Assembly (NCBI RefSeq): GCF_003626575.1 | Contig: NZ_RBDY01000010.1 | Coordinates: 163,845 to 227,844 of the forward strand | Reading direction: 5' to 3' | Length of the DNA: 64,000 nt | Origin: Streptomyces radicis | Lineage (GTDB): Bacteria; Actinomycetota; Actinomycetes; Streptomycetales; Streptomycetaceae | Part shown: piece by piece, positions 41,292 through 49,040 of the stretch | Layout: every line of letters starts with the position of its first letter | How positions within the stretch are numbered: the first letter of the stretch is position 1 | Notes under the pieces: model-generated | Databases searched by the model: none | What the model saw: the letters and a program-made list of their open reading frames with translations, nothing else | Told to the model about the DNA's origin: nothing | Position numbers and translations under genes: made by a program

Positions 41292-43061
41292 GTGCGGAGT
41301 ACCGGCATACCCGGTGAGAACGAGGGTGGCCCCGCACATGGGGTCTCCAGAGCCGAGCAGCTCGGCTGGGACGAGAGCCTCTACCGGAACACGAACGGCG
41401 ACCACGCCGTTCCCCCGCCGAGGCCGTCGGCCGACGGCGGCACCGGCGACGGGGGCGACCGGGGCGACGGCGGTGGGGAGGGCGGCGACGGCACGGGGTC
41501 GGGGCGCGCCCGCCGCGGCGAGGGGAAGAAGAAGCCCCGCTGGCGCCGCGTCCTCGTCTGGACGTCCGCGGGGCTCGCGTTCGTCCTCGTCGCGGTCGCC
41601 GTCGCCGGATTCCTCTACCTCCGCCACCTCAACAGCAACCTCACCAAGGACGAGCTGAACCTCAGCGGCGAGCAGCTCGAGCGCGCCGAGCCCAACGCCG
41701 CGGGCCAGACGCCGCTCAACATCCTGCTGCTCGGCTCCGACTCCCGCACCGGCGACGAGAACCAGGACCTCGGCGGCGGCGGCGAGGGCGGCCAGCGCGC
41801 CGACGTCCAGCTGCTGATGCACGCCTCGGCCGACCGCAGCAACATCTCGCTCATCAGCGTCCCGCGCGACACCATGGTCTCCATCCCCGAGTGCACCGAC
41901 CCCGACACCGGCGAGGTCTACCCCGAGGTGGCCAGGGCGCGCATCAACTCCGCGCTCGACCACGGCGGTCCCGGCTGCGTCGTCGCCACCTGGGAGCGGA
42001 TGACCGACATCCCGATCGACCACTTCATGCTGCTGGACTTCGCCGGCGTCGTGGAGATGGCCGACGCGGTCGGCGGCGTCCCGGTCTGCGTCGACGCCAA
42101 CATCTACGACGACCGCTCCCAGCTGCGCCTCGAGGAGGGCACCACCGTCGTCGAGGGCGAGCAGGCCCTCCAGTGGCTGCGCACCCGGCACGGCTTCGAG
42201 AACGGCAGCGACGCCATCGGGCGCACGCGCGCCCAGCAGATGTATCTGAGCAACATGGCCGACGAGTTGCAGTCCGGCACGTCGCTCACCAACCCGACCG
42301 AGCTCATGGACCTCGCCGAGGCCGCCACCAGCGCCCTCACCGTCGACCACGGCCTGGGCTCCGTGCAGCGGCTCTACGAGCTGGGCGAGGACCTGCGCGA
42401 CGTCCCTGGCGACCGCATCAACAGCGTGACCCTGCCCTGGCTCCCCGACCCGCTGAACCCCGATGCCACGGTGATCCCCGACCCGGAGAAGGCGGCGGAC
42501 CTGTTCGAGCTGGTGCGTGGCGACATACCGCTCGACGACCAGGACGCCGAGCCCGCCGAGCCCACCGACGAGGGGGAGGGCGGCGGCGCGAGCGAGTCGC
42601 CCGAGACCCCCGCGGACCCGGCGGCCGACATCCCCGTCGCCGTGCGCAACGGCACGGGCGACCAGGTGAACGCCCCGGTCGACGGCCGGGCCGGAGTGAT
42701 CACCGACGAGCTGCACCGCCAGGGCTTCCTGCTCGCGGGCACCGACGCCACCGAGGTCTCGGCCCCCGCCACCCAGGTGCTCCACCCCGACGGCGGCAAC
42801 GAGGCCAACGCCCACGCCGTCGCCGAGGCCCTGGGCATCCCCGCCGAAGCGGTGCTGGTGTCGGCGACCGTCGAGTCCGTCACCGTGGTCATCGGCGCCG
42901 ACTGGCGCGAGGGCACGGCGTTCCCCGCCGCGGGCGCGGAGCCCACCGAGGGCGACGCGGGCGGCGAGACCGACGACGAGGGGCCGGTCGTCGACGAGGA
43001 GTCGATCCTGGGCGGCGACGACGAGAGCTGCATGAGCGTGAACCCGGCCTACACCTGGTAG
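41292..43061 (+). CDS. LCP-LytR_C family glycopolymer ligase, copy 3
   Basis: About 589 residues with the same architecture as copy 2: a charged cytoplasmic N-terminus, TM helix (VWTSAGLAFVLVAVAVAGFLY), LCP domain (NILLLGSDSRTGDEN, ISVPRDTMVSIP, FMLLDFAGVVEMADAVGGVPVC, WLRTRHGFENGSDAIGRTRAQQ) and a LytR_C domain (PVAVRNGTGDQVNAP to VVIGADW). GTG 41292 preceded by GGGGGA is preferred to TTG 41277. It follows copy 2 by 35 bases and is probably cotranscribed. Confidence 0.91.
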   Translation: MRSTGIPGENEGGPAHGVSRAEQLGWDESLYRNTNGDHAVPPPRPSADGGTGDGGDRGDGGGEGGDGTGSGRARRGEGKKKPRWRRVLVWTSAGLAFVLVAVAVAGFLYLRHLNSNLTKDELNLSGEQLERAEPNAAGQTPLNILLLGSDSRTGDENQDLGGGGEGGQRADVQLLMHASADRSNISLISVPRDTMVSIPECTDPDTGEVYPEVARARINSALDHGGPGCVVATWERMTDIPIDHFMLLDFAGVVEMADAVGGVPVCVDANIYDDRSQLRLEEGTTVVEGEQALQWLRTRHGFENGSDAIGRTRAQQMYLSNMADELQSGTSLTNPTELMDLAEAATSALTVDHGLGSVQRLYELGEDLRDVPGDRINSVTLPWLPDPLNPDATVIPDPEKAADLFELVRGDIPLDDQDAEPAEPTDEGEGGGASESPETPADPAADIPVAVRNGTGDQVNAPVDGRAGVITDELHRQGFLLAGTDATEVSAPATQVLHPDGGNEANAHAVAEALGIPAEAVLVSATVESVTVVIGADWREGTAFPAAGAEPTEGDAGGETDDEGPVVDEESILGGDDESCMSVNPAYTW

Positions 43062-43074
43062 GCCGGGCTCGGGG

Positions 43075-44091
43075 TCAGGGCGCGGTGACCGGGTCACGGC
43101 GCGAGGCGATCACCGTGCGCGCCAGCTTCCTCGGGCTGGTCAGATAGCCCCAGCCCCACGACAGGTGCATCGTCGCGAGCGCGAGCGGGATCCGCGCGCG
43201 CGCCCCCACCGACAGGCCGCGCCCCGCGGGCAGCGAGCCGAGGCCTATCGCGGCCAGATAGCCCGCGGGGACGACGAACCCCCAGGGCGTCAGGGCCACT
43301 CCGGCCACCATGCCCGCCACGATCGCCAGCAGCGCGGCGGGCGGCGCGAGATAGCGGGGGTTGATCGACCCGGCGTGGTAACGCGCCACCACGTGCCGCC
43401 AACGCCCGTAGTTGCGGTACTGCTTGGCCAGCGCACGCACCGAGGGCCTGGGCCGGTAGGACACCAGCAGCTCGGGCGAGAACCAGATCAGCCCGCCCGC
43501 CCGCCGGATCCTGTAGTTCAGCTCCCAGTCCTGCGCGCGGATGAACTCCTCGTTGTACCCGCCCTGTTGCTCGAGCACCTCGCGCCTGAACACCCCGAGG
43601 TAGACCGTCTCCGCCTCCCCTGCCGCGCCACCGGTGTGGAACGCGGCGTTGCCCACGCCGATCCGCGACGTCATCGCGGCGGCCACGGCGCGCTCCCAGT
43701 CGTTCTCGCCCTCGGCGTGCATGATGCCGCCGACGTTCGCCGCGCCTGTCTCGTCGAGGAGCCGCACGGCGGTGGCGACATAGCCCTGCGAGAGCATGCC
43801 GTGCCCGTCCACGCGCACCACGACGGGGTGGCGTGAGGCGTTGATCGCGGCGTTGAGCCCGGCGGGGGTGCGGCCCGTGGGGTTGGGCACGGTGCGCACC
43901 CGGGGATCCGCGGCGACCAGCTCGGCGGCGATCTCGTCCGTGCGGTCGGACGAGGGGCCGAGGGCGATCACCACCTCGATCTCGCCGGGATACTCCTGCT
44001 CCAGAATGTGCCGGACCGCGTCGCGCAGGTGCCGCTCCTCGTTGAGCACCGGCATGATCACGGACACCGCGGGGGTCGGAATGGTGGTCAC
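43075..44091 (-). CDS. Family 2 glycosyltransferase, membrane-anchored
   Basis: A 338-residue GT2 enzyme. VSVIMPVLNEERHLRDAVRHIL begins the GT-A fold, RVDGHGML holds the metal-binding DxD-like triad, and FIRAQDWELNYRIRRAGG carries the catalytic acidic motif. C-terminal hydrophobic helices (about 250-330) anchor it. ExoA-type succinoglycan/galactofuranosyl-like transferase; acceptor unknown. Its location between LCP genes implies it makes the polymer that they attach. Converges with LCP copy 3 (13 bases apart). Confidence 0.9.
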   Translation of the reverse strand: MTTIPTPAVSVIMPVLNEERHLRDAVRHILEQEYPGEIEVVIALGPSSDRTDEIAAELVAADPRVRTVPNPTGRTPAGLNAAINASRHPVVVRVDGHGMLSQGYVATAVRLLDETGAANVGGIMHAEGENDWERAVAAAMTSRIGVGNAAFHTGGAAGEAETVYLGVFRREVLEQQGGYNEEFIRAQDWELNYRIRRAGGLIWFSPELLVSYRPRPSVRALAKQYRNYGRWRHVVARYHAGSINPRYLAPPAALLAIVAGMVAGVALTPWGFVVPAGYLAAIGLGSLPAGRGLSVGARARIPLALATMHLSWGWGYLTSPRKLARTVIASRRDPVTAP

Positions 44092-44185
44092 CGGCTCACG
44101 TTACCGCGATCGGGCGACCCGGGCGCGCGCCACCCCAGGCCGTAGATCGTATGGACATACGGTGACGGGCGGGAGGTGACCGACG

Positions 44186-45259
44186 ATGCAGGTCCGACGC
44201 CGAAACCGCCGCCGCCAGGCTCTCCGGATCGCCGGGGCACTCGCCGCCCTGGTGCTGCTCACCAGCGGAGTGGGCCACGCGATGGTGACCTCCGCCGAGC
44301 ACAACGTCCGCCGCGTCGACCCGTTCTCGGGTCTGCGCGACCGCCCCGAGGCGGGCAGCGGCCTGAACATCCTGCTCATCGGCACCGACAGCAGGGACGG
44401 CCTGTCCGCCGATGAACGCGCCAAGTACCACGTGGGCGACGCCTCGTGCCGCTGCGCCGACGCCGTTCTCCTGCTGCACGTGTCCGAGTCCCGCGAGCGC
44501 GCGACCGTCGTCAGCCTGCCGCGCGACTCCTACGCCGAGCTCCCCGAGCACACCTTCACCCCCGACGGCAGCCACCACGAGCCGCACGCCGACAAGCTCA
44601 ACGCCGCGCTCTCGCACGGCGGTCCATCGCTCATGGTCAACACGGTCGAGGACCTGACGGGCCTGCGCGTGGACCACTACCTCGAGGTCAGCTTCGTCAG
44701 CTTCATGCGCGCGGTCGACGAGATCGGCGGCGTCGAGATCTGCGCCAAGCGCCCGTTGAAGGACCCCTACTCGGGGCTCGACCTCCCCGCGGGCACCAGC
44801 ACCCTCGACGGCCCGACGGCCCTGGCCTACGTCCGCGCCCGCCACCTCGACGGCACGTCCGACCTCGACCGGATGGAGCGTCAACAGCGCTTCCTCGCCG
44901 CGTTCCTGAAGGAGGCGGTCAGCACGGGCGTCCTGCTCAACCCCGCCCAGGTCAGCACGACGGCCGACGCCCTCCTCGACTCCGTCCGCGTCGACCCTGG
45001 CTTCGGCGCCGAAGAGATGCTCCGACTCGCGGGCCTGATGCGCCACTTCACCACGGACGGTGCCCAGTTCGCGTCGGTCCCCTTGAAGGACGCCTCCCAC
45101 CACGTCCCCGGCCTGGGCTCGACGGTCCGCTGGAACGAGCAGGAGGCCACCCGCCTGTTCCACTCCCTGAGAACCGACACCCCCCTCCCCGCCCCACCCC
45201 CGACCACACCCCCGTCGGAGGCACAACCCCCGAAGAAGGCGGACGAGTTCGCCTGTTGA
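44186..45259 (+). CDS. LCP family glycopolymer ligase, copy 4
   Basis: 357 residues, the shortest LCP copy: basic N-terminus, TM helix (about 14-34), then the LCP domain. NILLIGTDSRDGLSADERAKYHVG, VVSLPRDSYAELPEH, YLEVSFVSFMRAVDEIGGVEIC and AYVRARHLDGTSDLDRMERQQRFL carry the Asp/Arg pyrophosphate-binding set. The C-terminus is Pro-rich and ends DEFAC. No LytR_C domain. GGGAGG is ten bases before the ATG. Confidence 0.92.
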   Translation: MQVRRRNRRRQALRIAGALAALVLLTSGVGHAMVTSAEHNVRRVDPFSGLRDRPEAGSGLNILLIGTDSRDGLSADERAKYHVGDASCRCADAVLLLHVSESRERATVVSLPRDSYAELPEHTFTPDGSHHEPHADKLNAALSHGGPSLMVNTVEDLTGLRVDHYLEVSFVSFMRAVDEIGGVEICAKRPLKDPYSGLDLPAGTSTLDGPTALAYVRARHLDGTSDLDRMERQQRFLAAFLKEAVSTGVLLNPAQVSTTADALLDSVRVDPGFGAEEMLRLAGLMRHFTTDGAQFASVPLKDASHHVPGLGSTVRWNEQEATRLFHSLRTDTPLPAPPPTTPPSEAQPPKKADEFAC

Positions 45260-45281
45260 GCGGCTGTTGAGCGGCGCGGCC

Positions 45282-46604
45282 TCAGCGCACCTCGACGAAC
45301 GCGTCCGGGTCGCGCGGGGGGCGGGGGGCGGGTGGGGTGGCCGCGTGGCCGATCGCCACCGTGCCCATCGGGTCCCACGACGCCGGGAGCGCCAGCACCT
45401 CGCGGACCACGTCGCGGCAGAACATCGTCGAGGAGACCCACGCCGAGCCCAGGCCCTCGCCCGCGAGGGCGACCAGGAGGTTCTGCACGGCCGCGCCCAT
45501 CGCGACCACGAACATCTCGCGCTCGGCCGCCGCCCTGCGGGCGTCGGGGTAGGGGTGGGCGCCCTCGGCCACGAGGCAGGGCACCACCAGATACGGCGCC
45601 GCGCGCAGGACGTCGCCGCGGCGCACGCGGCGGGCGACGCTCTCCTCGGATCTGCCGTCCCCGCGCAGGTCCGCGACCCACGCGTCGCGCATCGCGTCGA
45701 GCAGCCGCGCCCTCGCCCCGGCCGACTCCAGCAGCACGAAGCGCCACGGCGTCGTGTGGTGCGGCGCGGGCGCCGTGATCGCCGCGGCCACCGCGCGGCG
45801 CACCGCCGCGCCGTCCACCGGCGCCTCGGTGAACGCCCTGACCGTCCGCCGCAGCGTCACCGCCTCGCGGACCGCCTCGGACGTGCCGAGCCTGAACATG
45901 TCGTTGGCCGCGGGCCTGATCAGGTCGCGCGCGGTGCCGCCCGCGTCCATGACCCGGTGGGCCAGGCCGCGGATCACCGCGACCGGCAGCCCGTCGACCT
46001 TCCCCTTGACCAGCTCGCCCGCGCCCGCGAGCTCGTCGGCGACGGCGGTCACGGTGACGCCGAGCTCGTTCCCGTGGGGGTCGGTCGTGCCGCGGAAGTC
46101 GTTCAGCACCTCGACCCCGGCCGCGCCGATCGCCACGTCCGTCTGCCCCTCGCGCCACGGGCGGCCGAACGTGTCGGTGACCACGACGCCGACCTCGACG
46201 GACAGCAGGTCCCGCAGCCCGCGCCTGATCCGCTCGGCCGAGGCGTCCGGGTCCTCGGGGAGCAACAGCACCGTTCCCGGTGGGGTGTTGGAGGCGTCCA
46301 CGCCCGCCGCCGCCATCACGAAGCCGTGCCGCGACTCCACGATCCTGGCCGGTCCCCGGCGCGCGACGACGCGGACGGTCTCCTCGTCGATCGCCTCGTC
46401 CCTGCCCTCGGCCCGCCGCGCCCTGCCCTCGGCCTTGCTGACGACCTTCGACGTGACCACCAGCACGTCGCCGTCGGCGAGCCCGGGCAGCCCCGGCGCG
46501 GTGGCCGCGTCCGCGATCAGCTTGGCCAGCTCGTCCCCCGGCCTGACCTCGGGGATGCCGGGCAGCGCCCAGACGCGGTAGCCGGGGGCGGGCGAGGCGT
46601 TCAC
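45282..46604 (-). CDS. fbiB: Coenzyme F420:L-glutamate ligase / dehydro-F420 reductase fusion
   Basis: A 440-residue two-domain protein. The N-terminal CofE domain (about 1-245; LPGIPEVRPGDELAKLI, VVTSKVVSKAEGR, DTFGRPWREGQTDVAIG) adds glutamates to F420-0. The C-terminal nitroreductase domain (about 250-440; RRTVRAFTEAPVD, APHHTTPWRFVLL, MGAAVQNLLVALAGEGLGSAWVSS) binds FMN and reduces dehydro-F420. GTG 46604 overlaps the fbiA stop by four bases (GTGA). The final step of F420 synthesis in actinobacteria. Confidence 0.95.
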   Translation of the reverse strand: MNASPAPGYRVWALPGIPEVRPGDELAKLIADAATAPGLPGLADGDVLVVTSKVVSKAEGRARRAEGRDEAIDEETVRVVARRGPARIVESRHGFVMAAAGVDASNTPPGTVLLLPEDPDASAERIRRGLRDLLSVEVGVVVTDTFGRPWREGQTDVAIGAAGVEVLNDFRGTTDPHGNELGVTVTAVADELAGAGELVKGKVDGLPVAVIRGLAHRVMDAGGTARDLIRPAANDMFRLGTSEAVREAVTLRRTVRAFTEAPVDGAAVRRAVAAAITAPAPHHTTPWRFVLLESAGARARLLDAMRDAWVADLRGDGRSEESVARRVRRGDVLRAAPYLVVPCLVAEGAHPYPDARRAAAEREMFVVAMGAAVQNLLVALAGEGLGSAWVSSTMFCRDVVREVLALPASWDPMGTVAIGHAATPPAPRPPRDPDAFVEVR

Positions 46605-47566
46605 GCGGCGCCCACCTCCTTCGCGAGCGCCAGCGCCTCGCGCGCCATGGCCTCGGCCGCCGCCGCGTCGGTCATCAGCAGCGGAACGGCCCGGCAGCGG
46701 ATGCCGTCCGCCTCCACCGCCTCGACCGCACCGGCGTCCACCGAGTCCACGAGCCAGCCATCCAGCAGCCCTGAGCCGTAGTGCTGCGCGACGCCGGCCG
46801 CCGTGGCGGGCACCCCGATCGCGGCGAGCACCTTGTCGGCCATGCCGCGCACCGGCGCGTCCCCGACGATGGGGGAGAGGCCGACGACCGGCACGCCCGC
46901 GTCGGCGATGGCCTCGCGCATGCCGGGCACCGCGAGGATCGTGCCGACGCTCACCACGGGGTTGGACGGCGGGAAGAGGATGACGTCGGCCGCGGCGATC
47001 GCCTCGAGCACGCCGGGCGCGGGCCGCGACTGCTCGGCCCCGACCGGCACGACGGCGTGCGCGGGGACGGCCGCGCGCAGCCGCACCCAGTACTCCTGGA
47101 AGTGCACGGCCTTGCGCCCGCTGTCGCCGTCGTCGATCAGCACATGTGTCTCGACGCGGTCGTCCGTCATCGGCAGCAGCGTCACGCCAGGCTCCCAGCG
47201 TCGGCACAGCGCCTCGGTGACGGCGCTCAGGGGGTAGCCCGCCGCGATCATCTGGGTGCGGACGACATGGGTGGCGAAGTCCCGGTCACCCAGGCCGAAC
47301 CACTCGGGTCCCACGCCGTAGGCGGCCAGCTCCTCCTTGACGGTGAACGTCTCGTCCGCCCGCCCCCAGCCCTGCTCCTCGTGGATGCCACCGCCCAGCG
47401 TGTACATCACCGTGTCGAGGTCGGGGCAGACCTTGAGGCCGAACAGATGGATGTCGTCCCCGGTGTTGCCGATGACGGTGACGTCCGCGTCGGGGGCGGC
47501 GCGCCGCAGGCCGCGCAGGAAGCGGGCGCCGCCGATGCCGCCGGACAGGACCACGATGCGTTGCAT
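46601..47566 (-). CDS. fbiA: 2-phospho-L-lactate/phosphoenolpyruvate transferase, F420 biosynthesis
   Basis: A 321-residue CofD/FbiA enzyme. VVLSGGIGGARFLRGL (about 5-20) binds the GDP/FO cofactor, GNTGDDIHLFGLKVCPDLDTVMYTLGG is the CofD signature, WFGLGDRDFATHVVRTQMI and LFPPSNPVVSVGTIL follow. It joins the lactyl- or enolpyruvyl-diphosphoguanosine donor to FO, giving (dehydro-)F420-0. First gene of a two-gene operon with fbiB, with a four-base overlap. Both lie beside whiB as in mycobacteria (Rv3261/Rv3262 from memory). Confidence 0.96.
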   Translation of the reverse strand: MQRIVVLSGGIGGARFLRGLRRAAPDADVTVIGNTGDDIHLFGLKVCPDLDTVMYTLGGGIHEEQGWGRADETFTVKEELAAYGVGPEWFGLGDRDFATHVVRTQMIAAGYPLSAVTEALCRRWEPGVTLLPMTDDRVETHVLIDDGDSGRKAVHFQEYWVRLRAAVPAHAVVPVGAEQSRPAPGVLEAIAAADVILFPPSNPVVSVGTILAVPGMREAIADAGVPVVGLSPIVGDAPVRGMADKVLAAIGVPATAAGVAQHYGSGLLDGWLVDSVDAGAVEAVEADGIRCRAVPLLMTDAAAAEAMAREALALAKEVGAA

Positions 47567-47579
47567 GTGCCCCAGTCTG

Positions 47580-48101
47580 TCAGCAGGTGAGGGTCGCCCG
47601 GGGCACGGGCTCCTCCCCCGCCGAGCGCCCCGACGCGGCGAGCCGCGGGTGCATGCGCATCTCGGTGAGGCCGGGGAAGTACACGTGCAGGCTGACGGCG
47701 GGCTCGAGCGAGACGTTGACCATCTCGTGGACGTACCCGGGCGCGAACGCCCGCATCGAGCCCGGCGTGAGCACCCGCTCCCCGCGCCCCGCGGCGCTCT
47801 CCGTGAGCGCCCCCGACAGGACGGCGCAGACGCCCGACGACCTGCCGTGGTCGTGCCGTCCGCTGCCCTGCCCCGGCACCCAGCTCAGCAGCCAGACCTC
47901 ATAGCCGGGGCCGGTGAGCAGCCGGTGGTACCACCGGCTGGCCGCGTCGTACCGCACCAGGGGCCGCCAACAGCTCCCGTCCTCCGCGATCCCGGCGATG
48001 AGCGCGGCGAACTCCGCGACGGTGGCGGGGTGTTCGGCGGGGGGCGGCAGCAGGTGCGGCAGCGCGGTGGGGTCACCGGCGATGGCGTTGTCGTTGTCCA
48101 T
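47580..48101 (-). CDS. Cysteine dioxygenase-like cupin protein
   Basis: A 173-residue cupin. RLLTGPGYEVWLLSWVPGQGSGRHDHGRSSGVCAVLSGALTE holds the first iron histidines (HDHG) with the VCxVLxG loop, and APGYVHEMVNVS holds the third histidine, the CDO three-histidine site. Cysteine dioxygenase oxidises cysteine to cysteine sulfinate; members of this length act on cysteine or 3-mercaptopropionate. The stop is 13 bases beyond the fbiA start on the same strand. No ribosome site is obvious. Confidence 0.85.
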   Translation of the reverse strand: MDNDNAIAGDPTALPHLLPPPAEHPATVAEFAALIAGIAEDGSCWRPLVRYDAASRWYHRLLTGPGYEVWLLSWVPGQGSGRHDHGRSSGVCAVLSGALTESAAGRGERVLTPGSMRAFAPGYVHEMVNVSLEPAVSLHVYFPGLTEMRMHPRLAASGRSAGEEPVPRATLTC

Positions 48102-48511
48102 GAGGTCTTGTCGTCTCGGTGCTTCTCTGGGTGGGCGTCACGACGGATGCGGTCGCGCGTGGGTGTCAACGTCAGCGCGCGGCCGTCGACATTCTTTCAC
48201 CACTTCAGGTCGGCGAGGTCGAGGAAAGGTTTATGCGTGCCCGGATCGGACAGGTGCGCCCTCGTCCGCGGGCGTGGACGCCGTTGCGCATCCGTGACCC
48301 CACCGTGATCCGTGTCTCGATGGGAAGCGGCGGGCAACGATTCGGGACCCCGGCTCGTCCTCCCTCGTGAGAGGTGTGCGAAGTGAGGGGAGAACGACCG
48401 GAATACGCGGTCGCAAGCTGTGCGAGCAGGCATAGTTTGTGTCGATTTGAACACTTTCCGTGCGCTTGTGGTGCCACAGGGTGAATCATCGGGTGAATAA
48501 CTGATCGTGGC
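48102..48511. other. Intergenic control region upstream of whiB
   Basis: No gene is supported in this stretch. The left side is the promoter region of the dioxygenase operon. The right side, from about 48405, is unusually AT-rich for the window and contains a TAGTTT box (48433-48438), GTGTC (48439-48443, complement GACAC, the core WhiA-type word, a weak match) and two GGGTGAAT direct repeats (48479-48486 and 48491-48498) upstream of the whiB promoter. Confidence 0.55.
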
Positions 48512-48541
48512 TTGACTGCCGCTGAGCACCCCACCTGTAAT
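48512..48541 (+). promoter_or_regulatory. whiB promoter
   Basis: TTGACT (48512-48517), an 18-base spacer, then TGTAAT (48536-48541). It is a near-consensus vegetative promoter, about 74 bases before the whiB ATG. The two GGGTGAAT repeats end 13 bases before its -35, in an activator position. Confidence 0.7.
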
Positions 48542-48614
48542 TTCACTCATGTCGTTCGAGCGGTATCGATAACGGCGGCATCACGGGGAAGCAAAGAAGA
48601 CGAGGGGCGCCCAT

Positions 48615-48878
48615 ATGACCGAGCTGTTCCAACAACTGCTGGTCGACCAGGCCGACGAGGAACTTGGCTGGCAGGAGCGCGCGCTGTGCGCCCAGACCGA
48701 CCCCGAGTCCTTCTTCCCCGAGAAGGGCGGCTCCACGCGCGAGGCCAAGAAGGTGTGCCTCGCGTGCGAGGTCCGTTCGGAATGTCTCGAATACGCCTTG
48801 GCCAACGATGAACGCTTCGGAATCTGGGGTGGATTGTCCGAACGTGAACGCCGCCGCCTGAAGAAGGCCGCTGTCTGA
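48615..48878 (+). CDS. whiB: WhiB, iron-sulfur sporulation transcription factor
   Basis: An 87-residue Wbl protein. Four cysteines (C25, C48, C51, C57) in CxnCxxCxxxxxC spacing bind a [4Fe-4S] cluster. GIWGG and the following RERRRLKKA basic tail form the turn and DNA-binding end. Sequence is almost identical to Streptomyces WhiB as I remember it, including the ALCAQTDPESFFPEKGGS segment. WhiB works with WhiA to stop growth and start sporulation septation of aerial hyphae. GAGGGG precedes the ATG; strong upstream promoter and repeats suggest developmental control. Confidence 0.97.
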   Translation: MTELFQQLLVDQADEELGWQERALCAQTDPESFFPEKGGSTREAKKVCLACEVRSECLEYALANDERFGIWGGLSERERRRLKKAAV

Positions 48879-49040
48879 CCACCCCCCGCCCGAACCCATT
48901 ACGGACGGGTTCCCCCGCGGGCGCTCCGGCGGGCCGTGACGGTCCCAAGCGCTAGTGTGGTGCGCTGTCCGAGACGTTGCTCCGCCACCTTCGAGGGCGG
49001 CGGCGTCCACACCGTCCAGCGAACCGGGGCCCGCACCTCG

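Noticed and set aside
48119..48370. Small frames upstream of whiB
   Set aside because: No ribosome site or homology; the region reads as regulatory.
48439..48443. WhiA binding site (GACAC on the complement) near whiB
   Set aside because: A five-base match is expected by chance in a region this size; not listed as a site.
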